From: CAYTLW01 sp964438735
Lineage (GTDB): Bacteria; Myxococcota_A; UBA9042
Length of the DNA: 63,896 nt
Assembly (NCBI GenBank): GCA_964438735.1
Contig: CAYTLW010000033.1
Span: 1 to 63,896, forward strand
Direction: 5' to 3'
The notes under the pieces are model-generated. The model did no database searches and had not been told where the DNA came from. It was given only the letters and a program-made list of their open reading frames with translations. Shown here piece by piece: positions 23,301 through 31,674 of the stretch. A program made the position numbers and the translations under genes. Each line of letters starts with the position of its first letter. Position 1 is the stretch's first letter.

Positions 23301-26148
23301 CGACGGCTGCGTCAAGGGCAAGGGCTGCGTCCATGCCCCCAACGGCAAGGCGTGCAACGACAGCAACGCCTGCACCAAGGATGACGTCTGCGTCGGCGAC
23401 AAGTGCACCGGCGGCGGCGCCACCAAGTGCGACGATGGCAAGGTGTGCACGGCCGACAGCTGCGACAAGGACAAGGGCTGCGTGCACACGCCAGCATCGG
23501 GCAAGTGCGACGACGGCAACGCCTGCACCACCTCCGATACCTGCAGCGCCGGGCTGTGCAAGGGCGGCGCGCCCAAGAAGTGCAACGACGGCAACGTCTG
23601 CACCACCGACTCCTGCGACCCCAAGACGGGCTGCAAAGCGGCGCCCAACAGCGCGCCTTGCTGGGATGCCAAGGCCTGCAAGGTCGGCACCTGCAAGGAC
23701 AGCAAATGCAGCACCGCCGGTCAGGCGGGTTGCGATGATGGCAACCCCTGCACGGTCGACACCTGCGTGACCAACAAGGGCTGCAGCCACGCCGCGGCCA
23801 AGGATGGCGCCGTCTGCAAGTCGGGCGACAGCTGCGTGACCGCGTCGACGTGCAAGACCGGCAAGTGCCAGGCGGGCACCAAGAAGGATTGCGACGACAA
23901 GAACGCGTGCACCGACGACAGCTGCGATCCGAAGAAGGGTTGCGTCTGGAAGCCCAACACGGCCAAGTGCGACGACGGCAGCAAGTGCACCGTCGGCGAC
24001 GCCTGCAAGGACGGCAAGTGCGCCCCCGGCGCGCCCATGGACGTGAACAAGGTGTGCAACGACGGCAACGTCTGCACCACGCCTTCGTGCGACGCCAAGA
24101 TCGGCTGCGTGCAGAAGAACAACACCGCCAAGTGCGACGACCAGAGCGCCTGCACCACCGGCGAGGTCTGCAAGGATGGCAGCTGTGGCGCCGGTACGCC
24201 CAACAAGTGCGACGACGACAACAGCTGCACCACGGACTCCTGTGACGCCAAGACCGGGGCCTGCTCCTGGTCGCTGAAGTCGGGTCCCTGCGATGACGGC
24301 AACCCCTGCACCAGCGGCGAGCAGTGCCTGGGCGCGTCGTGCAAGGGCGGCAAGCAGAAGAGCTGCAGCGATGGTCTGCCTTGCACCAAGGACTTCTGTG
24401 TCGCCAAGACCGGCAAGTGCGCCAGCTCTCCGGTCTCGGACGGGCCTCAGTACAAATGCAATGACAACGACGCCTGCACCAGCGCCAGCATCTGTCTGTC
24501 GGGCGTCTGCGTCGGCAAGGAGGGGTCGGACAAGAAGTGCAATGACGGCAACCTCTGCACCGACGACTCCTGCGACCCGAAGACCGGCAAGTGCGTGGCC
24601 ACGAACAACACCGTCGGCTGCGACAACGGCGACAAGTGCACCTATGGCGACGCCTGCAAGGACGGCAAGTGCGTCACGGGCAAGACCTCGCTATGCGACG
24701 ATGGCAACGCGTGCACCACCGACAGCTGCGACACCAAGACCGGCAAGTGCGGCTTCAAGAACGTCGCCAACGGCAGCAAGTGTGATGACGGGCTGGCCTG
24801 CACCGAAGGCGATACATGCAATGCCGGCAAGTGCGTCGCCGGCAAGTTCGCCTGCTATCTCTACGAAGAGCACTTCGACTGCGGCATCGGCGGACAGGGC
24901 TGGACCCTGCCCAAGCCGCCCGGCAAGAAGGTGCTGTGGAAGATCGACGTGCTGCCCACCCTGCCCGACCAGGTCAAGTACGAGTGCACGCTGAACTTCA
25001 ACAACGACAAAAACTACTGCGATCCGCAGGGCAACGGCTGCCAGTCGCCGACGGGCATGGCCGAGTCGCCGGTCATCGACGGCACCAAGGCCTTCGGTCA
25101 GCTGCGGCTGGTCTTCGACACCTTCTACCAGGTCGACGGCGGCTTCAGCGACTACCCGCGCGTGCGCATCCGCAACGCCGATACCAACGCCATCGTGGCC
25201 CAGTTCTACCTGAGCAAGTCGAGCGCCAACATCAACAAGTGGCGTCATATCGAGGTGCAGATGAACCAGCTTGTCGGCATCAAGTTCAAGATTCAGCTCT
25301 ACCTGAACAACCCGAGCGGCGGCGGCCAGAACGACGGCAAGGGCTGGTTCATCGACAACATCCTGGTCGACCAGAAGCCGGTGGCCGAGAACTGCGGCGA
25401 CGGCCTCGACAACGACGGCAACGGCAAGGTGGACTGCGATGACCCGGCCTGCATCGCCGGCGGCAAATGCGTCGAGCTCTGCGGCAACGGCGAGGACGAC
25501 GACTACGACGACAAGACCGACTGCGACGACCCGGACTGCAAGGGCAGCCTGGACTGCGTCGATCCCACCGTCGCCTGGGACTTCGCCTGTGGCGACACCG
25601 GCTGGACCTACTCCAAGGGCGGCAACAACGTCACCTGGGCCATCGACGCCACGCCGGCCAACGTCAAGCCCTACACCGGCAAGTGCACCATGAACTACAA
25701 CAACGGCGCCAACTACTGCGGCGTGGCCTCGTGCCAGGGGCAGTTCAACTGGTCCGCCGGCATCGCCCTGTATGAAAAGGAGCTCGACGCCACCGCCTTC
25801 AAGCAGGTCAAGCTGGCCTACTGGTCCTACATGGACGTCTCACCCTGGGGCAGCAGCAACGACAACGGCTACGTGCAGGTCTCGACCAGCGACTTCAAGG
25901 GATGCTGCGGCGCGACCAACCAGTGCAGCAGCCAGGAGCCGAACAACTGCAACAAGGGCGGTACGGCCAGCTTCCAGGCGCCCAAGGGCAGCGGCAACCT
26001 GAAGAAATGGGTCAAGGTGGAGCTCGACCTGAGCGCCTATGCGGGCAAGAAGTTCAAGCTGCGGCTGCGCTTCAACAGCAGCAGCAGCGGCGGCAACAAC
26101 TACCCGGGCTGGTTTGTCGACGACATGCGGCTGTACGGTATCAAGTAG
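20347..26148 (+). CDS. Giant Cys-rich lipoprotein with 24-unit repeat stalk and two MAM-like heads
   Basis: A 1933-residue protein. The signal MKSNKLWIGASLCGLMASMV ends at a lipobox-like MVAC. Residues about 25-198 are a low-complexity GGTPPEDGG/PPPDVVEPP linker. Residues about 238-1502 are a remarkably regular stalk of about 24.5 tandem units of roughly 51 residues, each with eight cysteines: a first half like CDDGNxCTTGDxCKxGKCxxG and a second half like CDDxNPCTTDSCDxxxGC. Head 1 (about 1503-1680) and head 2 (about 1738-1933) are Trp/Asp-rich MAM-like or jelly-roll domains that share WAIDxTP, a Cys-TMNYNNGxNYC core and PGWFVDDMRL-type ends. Between them lie two acidic CGDGLDNDGNGKVDC-type modules. 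GGAGGA lies six bases before the chosen ATG. The function is probably surface display; the binding partner is unknown. Confidence 0.88.
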   Translation: MKSNKLWIGASLCGLMASMVACTDEQVVSGPTPGVTDSGSPDGGGQIGDDTTTKTDSAVAPDAGVTPQDTAQPPVDGGTPPEDAGTPPPDVVEPPEDGGTPPPDVVLPEDGGTPPEDGGTVIEDGGTPPEDGGTPPEDTGPPPPDVTEPPEDGGTTPEDGGAPPPDIVAPPEDAGSTDGGGTPDGGGAADGGGNADGGTQPQCQSMVDCQAVKTGPCQVAVCKGGTCVVEAAIDGAQCDDGNACTQVDACKKGKCASGAPKVCDDNNPCTTDTCDDKAGCQSANNSGDCDDGDVCTAGDACKDGKCAAGAPKPCDDNNPCTDDNCDKTKGCTSTNNTAKCDDGSNCTTGDACKDGTCQGGKPAPCDDNNPCTTETCDAAGGCKSVNNTASCNDDDACTVGDKCDGGKCKSGAAQSCDDKNPCTTDSCDAAKGCVNAANTQKCSDGNACTTGDVCKAGKCAAGAPTKCDDNNPCTTNTCDSKSGCKSVNNKLGCDDGSKCTTGDTCKDGTCVPGKPAPCDDKNPCTTETCNPDGGCKSLPNTLGCNDGNACTTKDKCSNGSCKGGAAQACDDSNPCTTDSCDPAKGCAHSNNKAKCEDGNKCTAGDTCSAGKCKPGQAIKCDDGKVCTDDACLPASGCSHKANKKACDDGNVCTLKDTCSGGACKAGAPSKCDDGNPCTTDKCDTKKGCTSVPNTAKCSDGDACTSGDTCAKGKCVGGGAAKCDDGNNCTTDSCDPKTGCKYAPNAGPCSDGNVCTTGDTCAKGKCGAGKPKSCNDGNACTDDACDKAKGCTNIANNKPCSDGSVCTTSDTCKAGICQPGKPAPCDDKNPCTTEKCDPNGGCKAVNNTLTCNDGNACTLGEACSGGKCAGGKAQSCNDGNPCTDDGCDAKSGCTTKANTKACDNGNKCTAGDTCKAGKCLAGTPKSCDDKNVCTTDSCTPSAGCKNAANTLPCSDGNNCTLIDLCKAGKCVPGKKIACGDGNVCTNDGCVKGKGCVHAPNGKACNDSNACTKDDVCVGDKCTGGGATKCDDGKVCTADSCDKDKGCVHTPASGKCDDGNACTTSDTCSAGLCKGGAPKKCNDGNVCTTDSCDPKTGCKAAPNSAPCWDAKACKVGTCKDSKCSTAGQAGCDDGNPCTVDTCVTNKGCSHAAAKDGAVCKSGDSCVTASTCKTGKCQAGTKKDCDDKNACTDDSCDPKKGCVWKPNTAKCDDGSKCTVGDACKDGKCAPGAPMDVNKVCNDGNVCTTPSCDAKIGCVQKNNTAKCDDQSACTTGEVCKDGSCGAGTPNKCDDDNSCTTDSCDAKTGACSWSLKSGPCDDGNPCTSGEQCLGASCKGGKQKSCSDGLPCTKDFCVAKTGKCASSPVSDGPQYKCNDNDACTSASICLSGVCVGKEGSDKKCNDGNLCTDDSCDPKTGKCVATNNTVGCDNGDKCTYGDACKDGKCVTGKTSLCDDGNACTTDSCDTKTGKCGFKNVANGSKCDDGLACTEGDTCNAGKCVAGKFACYLYEEHFDCGIGGQGWTLPKPPGKKVLWKIDVLPTLPDQVKYECTLNFNNDKNYCDPQGNGCQSPTGMAESPVIDGTKAFGQLRLVFDTFYQVDGGFSDYPRVRIRNADTNAIVAQFYLSKSSANINKWRHIEVQMNQLVGIKFKIQLYLNNPSGGGQNDGKGWFIDNILVDQKPVAENCGDGLDNDGNGKVDCDDPACIAGGKCVELCGNGEDDDYDDKTDCDDPDCKGSLDCVDPTVAWDFACGDTGWTYSKGGNNVTWAIDATPANVKPYTGKCTMNYNNGANYCGVASCQGQFNWSAGIALYEKELDATAFKQVKLAYWSYMDVSPWGSSNDNGYVQVSTSDFKGCCGATNQCSSQEPNNCNKGGTASFQAPKGSGNLKKWVKVELDLSAYAGKKFKLRLRFNSSSSGGNNYPGWFVDDMRLYGIK
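20574..20870 (+). repeat. Linker repeat coding for GGTPPEDGG/PPPDVVEPP
   Basis: Imperfect tandem units of about 15-27 bp (for example ggcacgccgcccgaagatggc variants) code for alternating Gly-Gly-Thr-Pro-Pro and Glu-Asp residues in the linker behind the lipobox. The units are diverged, so they are less likely to change length than the linker repeats at 26509-26610 and 49740-50052. Confidence 0.7.
21058..24852 (+). repeat. Tandem ~153-bp coding repeat, about 24.5 copies (51-residue, 8-Cys unit)
   Basis: Successive units start at each CxDGxxCT motif and run about 51 codons. The two half-units differ: the first ends GKCxxGxPxx, the second has NPCTTDSCD and ends in an NNTAK/NTLG spacer. Units 18, 20, 22 and 23 have small insertions or lost residues; unit 25 is a half-unit joined to the first head. 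Short DNA words such as gacggcaacgcctgcacc recur nearly unchanged, so unequal recombination is plausible. Confidence 0.85.
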
Positions 26149-26155
26149 CGTGACG

Positions 26156-26173
26156 CCGGCCGTGCGCGGCCGG
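26156..26173. terminator. GC-rich hairpin between two giant genes
   Basis: CCGGCC (26156-26161) pairs with GGCCGG (26168-26173) around a GTGCGC loop, 8 bp after the stop of the upstream giant. No T-run follows, so it could be an attenuator between two co-directional genes 69 bp apart. Confidence 0.35.
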
Positions 26174-26217
26174 AGAGGACGTCGGGCCATCGCGTCCGAC
26201 GCAACGTGGGGGATGAC

Positions 26218-29200
26218 ATGACGATGAATCGACGAGGGCTGTCCCTGTTGGCCTGTATGGCGCTCGTGAGCGCTTGCGGGGGCACCGAAGAGACGGTCTC
26301 CGGACCTTCCGTGGTCAGCGACGGCGGCGGCGATGGCGAGGGCACCCTCGACAGCGCGCTCGAGGACAGCGGCACGCCCGAAGATGCCAGCACGCCCCCG
26401 GTGGATACCGGTCCCGGCACGCCCGATACCGGACCGGTCGACACCGGCCCCGTGGTGCCGGATGTGGTCGAAGACGTGGCCGAAGATGTCGCTGATGATA
26501 TCGAGGAAGACGTCGGCGAGGACATCGAAGAGGACGTCGGCGAGGACATCGGCGAAGACGTCGGCGAAGACGTCGGCGAAGACGTCGGCGAAGACGTCGG
26601 CGAGGACGTGGCCGATGATGTCGAAGAAGACGCCGGGCCCAAGCCGGACTGCGTGACCGACGAGCAGTGCGCAGCGAAGGTCACCCTGGCCCCATGCCTG
26701 GTGGCCAAGTGCAAGGAGAGCAAGTGCACCGTCGCCCTGGCCCCCGATGGCGACACCTGCGACGACGGCGACAAGTGCACCGACGAAGATAAGTGCAGCC
26801 TGGGTCAGTGCGTAGGCGGCAAGGCGCTGTGCGGCTGCAAGATCGACATCGACTGCGACGACAAGAACCTGTGCACGACCGATAGTTGTGACATCGTCAA
26901 GGGCGAATGCATCAACAAGCCCGCGGCGGGCCCGGCCTGCGATGATGGCGACGACTGCACCGACGCCTCCAGCTGCCAGGCAGACGGCACATGCGGCGGT
27001 GGCAAGCCGGCCGATTGCAACGACAGCAATTCGTGTACCGACGACAGCTGTGCCAAAGGTGTGGGCTGTGTGAACAAGCCCAACTCGAAGGCATGTGACG
27101 CCGGCAAGTGCTTTGGCGCTGCGGTCTGCAAAGACGGCAAGTGCGCTGGCAGCAAGCCGGTCGACTGCGACGACAAGAAGCCGTGCACGGCCGACAAGTG
27201 CGACCCGAAGACCGGCTGCACCTATGGGGCCGCGGCGGACAATACACCCTGTGATGACGGCGACGAGTGCACCGGCGACACCACCTGCCAGGCCGGCAAA
27301 TGCACCGGCGTCAGCAAGTGTGCCTGCAACAAGGACGTGGATTGCGCCAAGAAAGACGACGGCAACGCCTGCAATGGCACCTGGTATTGCGCCGTGCTCG
27401 ATGAGGGCGGCACCGCCTGCAAGGTGAAGCCGGGCTCGGTAATCAAGTGCGACGCCTCGAAGGACAGCGCCTGCCAGAAGAACACCTGCCAGCCCAAGAC
27501 CGGCAAGTGCTCGATGAAGACGAATAGCGGCGCCTGCGACGACGGCAACGCCTGCACCGCCAAGGAGACCTGCAAGGACGGCAAGTGCGGCGGCGGCGCG
27601 TTGAAAGACTGCGACGACTCCAACCCCTGCACCGACGACAGCTGCGACAACGCCAAGGGCTGCGTCAACAACAACAACACCGCCAAGTGCGCAGATGCAG
27701 CGAGCTGCAAGGCCGGCGCCTGCAAGGATGGCAAGTGCGCCCTGTCCGACAAGACCGGCTGCGACGATAACAACGTCTGCACCACGGACGTCTGCGACAA
27801 AGCCAAGGGCTGCGTCTACACGCCGGTCAAGGATGGCGGCAAGTGCGACGACGGCAGCAAGTGCACCGAGGGCGACGGCTGCAAGGCCGGCAAGTGCGCC
27901 GGCGCCTCGGCGACCGACTGCAACGATGGCAACCCCTGCACCACAGATGGCTGCACGCCAAAGGGTGGTTGCAGCTGGTCTGCCAATACGGACGCCTGCG
28001 AAGACGGCAACCAGTGCACCAAGGGCGACAAGTGCGGCTCGGGCAAGTGCCAGCCGGGCGCCAAGATCGATCCCAAGGTGGCCTGCAACGACAAGAATCC
28101 GTGCACGGTCGATGCCTGCGCGCCGGACAAGGGCTGCGTGAACACGCCGTCGACGGGCAAGTGCGACGATGGCGACAAGTGCACCACGGGCGATACCTGC
28201 ACCAAGGGCAAATGCGCCGGCACCGGCAGCCCCTGCCCCGATGGTGGCCAGTGCAAGGTGGCCAAGTGCGACCCGAAGACCGGCGGCTGCTCTTGGGGCG
28301 CCAAGACAGGCGCCTGCGACGATGGCAGCAAGTGCACCACCGGCGACGCCTGCAAGAACGGCAACTGCGTGCCCGCGGCCAAGAAGGATTGCGACGACAA
28401 GAACGGCTGCACCAAGGACTCCTGCGTCGCCAAGACGGGCATTTGCGCCCACGTGAACACGTCCGATCCCTGCAACGACGGCGACAGCTGCACCAGCAAC
28501 GACGCGTGCGTGGTCGGCAAGTGCGTCGGGGCCAAGAAGGATTGCGCCGATGGCGACCCCTGCACCGCAGACAGCTGTGACGCCAAGACCGGCAAGTGCG
28601 TCAACAAGAAGGACGACGACTGCAAGGGCTGCAAGTCCGCCGCCGACTGCGACGACAAGAACGCCTGCACGGACGATATCTGCAACCAGATCACCGGCAA
28701 GTGCGCCTACAGCAACAACACCAAGCCCTGCGATAACAACGACCCGTGCACCTACGGCGACAAGTGCGACGGCAAGGGCAAATGCGTCACCGGCAAGGCC
28801 AACGCATGCGACGACGACAATCCCTGCACCGCCGACAGCTGCGACAAGGGCAGCGGCAAGTGCGTCAACAAGGCGGCCGCAGATGGCGGCAAGTGCGACG
28901 ACGGCAAGTCCTGCACCACCGGCGACGCCTGTGCGGCCGGCAAGTGCGTGCCCAAGTCCGACAACTGCGACCTCCTCTTCGAGACCTTCGACTGCCCGTG
29001 GAATACCCAGGCCAAGGGCTGGAACCTGCAGGGCAGCGGCGGCAGCAGCGGCGTCCGCTGGCGCGTCGACGACGTTCCAAAGAACAGCATGGCCGGCAAG
29101 GGTTGCAGCCTGAACTACAACAACGCCACCAACTACTGCCAGCCCGGCTGGGGCAACAACTGCCAGACGCCCAACCACAGCGCGTACTCGCCGATCATCA

Positions 29201-31599
29201 ACGCGTCGCAGGCCACGGGTACGCCGCGGATCAGCTTCTGGACCTACTACGACGTGGATGGCGGCGCGGCGACCAATACGGATCGTCCGCGGCTGCGCAT
29301 CTATCGGGGCAACCAGACCATCTACAGCATCTACATGGACAAGACCAAGCAGAAGCAGTGGCGCAAGATCGACGCGCCCATCCCCAACATCAAGGGCTAC
29401 AGCAATATCCGCCTGCGATTCTACCTGTCGCCGGCCAGCGGCGGAGGCGGCAACACGGGCAAGGGCTGGTACATCGACGACCTGCGCATCACCGGCAGCG
29501 GCCCACCGCCCGAAATCTGCGACAACGGCAAGGATGACGACGGCGACAAAAAGGTCGACTGCGCCGACGCCGACTGCAAAGCCGCGCCCATCTGCCAGGA
29601 GATCTGCACCGACGGCAAGGATAACGACCTGGACGACAAGGTGGATTGCGCCGATCCCGATTGCGCCGCGGCCAACAACTGCAAGTGCCTGACCTTGGAC
29701 TGCGACGACAAGAAGGTCTGCACCGCCGACAGCTGCGACGCCAAGACGGCCAAGTGCGTGCACACGCCCAACAGCGTGCCCTGCGACGACGGCAACAAGT
29801 GCACCGCCGGCGACACCTGCGGCGGCGGCACGTGCATCGGCGCGGCCAAGGATTGCGGCGATGGTGATCCCTGCACCGCCGACAGCTGCGACAAGGCCAC
29901 CGGCAGCTGCAAGAATACCAAGATCGCCGGCTGCGGCGGCTGCAAGAAGACCGCCGATTGCGACGACGGCAACAGCTGCACTACCGACGCCTGCGACCTC
30001 AAGACCGGCAAGTGCAGCGCCACCAACAACACCGCGCCTTGCGACAGCGGTGACCTCTGTACCTGGGGCGATAAATGCGACGGCAAGGGCAGCTGCGTGG
30101 CCGGCAAGAACCCCACCTGCGACGACGGCAACGGCTGCACCAACGACAAGTGCGACGCCAAGACGGGCGAATGCCTGCACGGCAACGTGGCCGATGGCAG
30201 CAAGTGCGATGATGGCCTGGCCTGCACCACCGGCGACGCCTGCAAGACGGGCAAATGCACGCCCACCAAGGCCGATTGCCCGCTCTACAAGGAGACCTTC
30301 GACTGCCCGTGGGACAACGCCAAGAAGGGCTGGATCCTGGGGGCGCAGTCCGGCAACAACGCCATCAAGTGGGCCATCGACAACACGCCCAAGGTCACCC
30401 AGGCCGGCAAGGGCTGCAACCTGAACTACAACGACGGCACCGACTACTGCACACCCTGGTTCGGCAACTTCTGCCGCACGCCCAACCACAGCGCCTACAC
30501 GCCGTGGATCAACGCCTCCGCCGTGCAGGGCACGCCGCGCCTGAAGTTCCTGACCTGGTACGACGTGGACTCCGGCAACTCCGACCAGCCGCGTGTCATC
30601 ATCTACGCGGGCAACCAGTTGTTGCAGCAGTTCAATCTCAGCAAGAGCGAGATGAAGAAGTGGCGCAGCATGGACGTCGCAGTGCCCGCCATCAAGGGGC
30701 ATAACAACGTGCGAATCCGCTTCGTGCTCGCCGGGGCCAGCGGCCAGGGCGGCAACCAGGGCCAGGGCTGGTTCATCGACGACCTGGAGATCACCAACCC
30801 GGGCAGCGCCCAGGGTCCGGCGGAGATCTGTGACAACGGCAAGGATGACGACGGCGACAAGAAGCCCGATTGCCAGGACACGGACTGCAAGGGCAAGCCG
30901 GTCTGCGCCGAGAAGTGCAGCGACGGCAAGGACAACGACTTCGACGACAAAATCGATTGCGCCGACCCCGACTGCAGCGGCGATGCGGCCTGCCAGCCCC
31001 CCCTCTTCTCGGCGATGATGGATTGCGGCGAAAAGGGCTGGCTGCTGAGCCCGGCCAAGAACGGCGTCGCCTTCGCCATCGATGGCACGCCCGCATCGGT
31101 CACCCCGAAGACCGGCAAGTGCACGATGAACTTCAACAACGGCAAGAACTTCTGCGGCATCGCATCCTGCAGCCAGAGCAACTTCAACAACCGCACCGCG
31201 GGCACGGCGACCATCGACAAGGTCATCGACGCCACCGGCTACAAGACGTTGACGGCGGAGTTCTGGTCCTACAGCTGGGGTCAGGATCCCGCCGGGGTCG
31301 GCTCCTACTTCGACATTGGCATGTTGCAGGCGTCCACCAACGACTTCGCCGGCTGCTGCAACGGCAGCTCGGTGTGCAACTCGTACTCGGCGGACTACTG
31401 CAACAACGACGCGACCAAGAGCTTCATCGCCGACAAGAGCCCGCAGGCTTGGAAGAAGTGGGTCAAGGTCACCGTCGACCTGAAGGACTTCGTCGGCAAG
31501 AAGTTCAAGCTGCGCCTGCGCTTCACGAGCCGGACGCCGTCGCAGAACGACCTGCCAGGCTGGTTCGTGGACGACTTCAAGTTGTTTGCTGGCAAGTAG
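26218..31599 (+). CDS. Giant Cys-rich lipoprotein with three MAM-like heads
   Basis: A 1793-residue paralog of the gene before it. The signal MTMNRRGLSLLACMALVSAC gives a lipobox VSAC. Residues about 25-140 are an acidic linker that includes a strict GEDVGEDVGEDV repeat. The stalk (about 141-916) mixes CDDGxxCT units with one CNGTWYC unit. Head 1 (about 917-1094), an acidic DDDGDKKVDC / DNDLDDKVDC module pair, a short stalk (1155-1355), head 2 (1356-1533), a second acidic pair, and head 3 (1595-1793) follow. Heads 1 and 2 share ETFDCPW, a G-Cys-xLNYN core and a Cys-x-TPNHSAY stretch; head 3 matches the C-terminal heads of the neighbouring giants (FVDDFKLFAGK). I chose ATG 26218, with GGGGGA at 26208-26213; an in-frame GTG lies at 26206 and an ATG at 26224. 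It probably forms an operon with the gene ending at 26148. Confidence 0.88.
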   Translation: MTMNRRGLSLLACMALVSACGGTEETVSGPSVVSDGGGDGEGTLDSALEDSGTPEDASTPPVDTGPGTPDTGPVDTGPVVPDVVEDVAEDVADDIEEDVGEDIEEDVGEDIGEDVGEDVGEDVGEDVGEDVADDVEEDAGPKPDCVTDEQCAAKVTLAPCLVAKCKESKCTVALAPDGDTCDDGDKCTDEDKCSLGQCVGGKALCGCKIDIDCDDKNLCTTDSCDIVKGECINKPAAGPACDDGDDCTDASSCQADGTCGGGKPADCNDSNSCTDDSCAKGVGCVNKPNSKACDAGKCFGAAVCKDGKCAGSKPVDCDDKKPCTADKCDPKTGCTYGAAADNTPCDDGDECTGDTTCQAGKCTGVSKCACNKDVDCAKKDDGNACNGTWYCAVLDEGGTACKVKPGSVIKCDASKDSACQKNTCQPKTGKCSMKTNSGACDDGNACTAKETCKDGKCGGGALKDCDDSNPCTDDSCDNAKGCVNNNNTAKCADAASCKAGACKDGKCALSDKTGCDDNNVCTTDVCDKAKGCVYTPVKDGGKCDDGSKCTEGDGCKAGKCAGASATDCNDGNPCTTDGCTPKGGCSWSANTDACEDGNQCTKGDKCGSGKCQPGAKIDPKVACNDKNPCTVDACAPDKGCVNTPSTGKCDDGDKCTTGDTCTKGKCAGTGSPCPDGGQCKVAKCDPKTGGCSWGAKTGACDDGSKCTTGDACKNGNCVPAAKKDCDDKNGCTKDSCVAKTGICAHVNTSDPCNDGDSCTSNDACVVGKCVGAKKDCADGDPCTADSCDAKTGKCVNKKDDDCKGCKSAADCDDKNACTDDICNQITGKCAYSNNTKPCDNNDPCTYGDKCDGKGKCVTGKANACDDDNPCTADSCDKGSGKCVNKAAADGGKCDDGKSCTTGDACAAGKCVPKSDNCDLLFETFDCPWNTQAKGWNLQGSGGSSGVRWRVDDVPKNSMAGKGCSLNYNNATNYCQPGWGNNCQTPNHSAYSPIINASQATGTPRISFWTYYDVDGGAATNTDRPRLRIYRGNQTIYSIYMDKTKQKQWRKIDAPIPNIKGYSNIRLRFYLSPASGGGGNTGKGWYIDDLRITGSGPPPEICDNGKDDDGDKKVDCADADCKAAPICQEICTDGKDNDLDDKVDCADPDCAAANNCKCLTLDCDDKKVCTADSCDAKTAKCVHTPNSVPCDDGNKCTAGDTCGGGTCIGAAKDCGDGDPCTADSCDKATGSCKNTKIAGCGGCKKTADCDDGNSCTTDACDLKTGKCSATNNTAPCDSGDLCTWGDKCDGKGSCVAGKNPTCDDGNGCTNDKCDAKTGECLHGNVADGSKCDDGLACTTGDACKTGKCTPTKADCPLYKETFDCPWDNAKKGWILGAQSGNNAIKWAIDNTPKVTQAGKGCNLNYNDGTDYCTPWFGNFCRTPNHSAYTPWINASAVQGTPRLKFLTWYDVDSGNSDQPRVIIYAGNQLLQQFNLSKSEMKKWRSMDVAVPAIKGHNNVRIRFVLAGASGQGGNQGQGWFIDDLEITNPGSAQGPAEICDNGKDDDGDKKPDCQDTDCKGKPVCAEKCSDGKDNDFDDKIDCADPDCSGDAACQPPLFSAMMDCGEKGWLLSPAKNGVAFAIDGTPASVTPKTGKCTMNFNNGKNFCGIASCSQSNFNNRTAGTATIDKVIDATGYKTLTAEFWSYSWGQDPAGVGSYFDIGMLQASTNDFAGCCNGSSVCNSYSADYCNNDATKSFIADKSPQAWKKWVKVTVDLKDFVGKKFKLRLRFTSRTPSQNDLPGWFVDDFKLFAGK
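26509..26610 (+). repeat. 12-bp coding minisatellite (Gly-Glu-Asp-Val/Ile)
   Basis: About eight units of gacgtcggcgaa, or with gaggacatc variants, code for a run of GED-V/I residues in the linker. The four units around 26555-26605 are identical, so copy number could vary by slippage without changing frame. Confidence 0.8.
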
Positions 31600-31646
31600 G
31601 GGCGCGCACATCCGGAGCGAATCGGATCACTTGCAGCCGAAGACTC

Positions 31647-31674
31647 GCCAAGCGGTTGCTTGTCGCTGATTGGC
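31647..31674. terminator. Possible bidirectional terminator between convergent giants
   Basis: GCCAAGCG (31647-31654) pairs with CGCT and TGGC (31664-31674) with a 3-nt bulge and a nine-base loop. It lies in the 74-bp gap between convergent genes ending at 31599 (plus) and 31674 (minus). TACTTTT follows on the plus strand (31675-31681), a short T-run. Confidence 0.4.

Noticed and set aside
21058..24852. A CRISPR-like array, because of the regular spacing of similar words
   Set aside because: The period is about 153 bp, spacers are not unique, and everything is one coding frame of Cys repeats. No cas gene is nearby.
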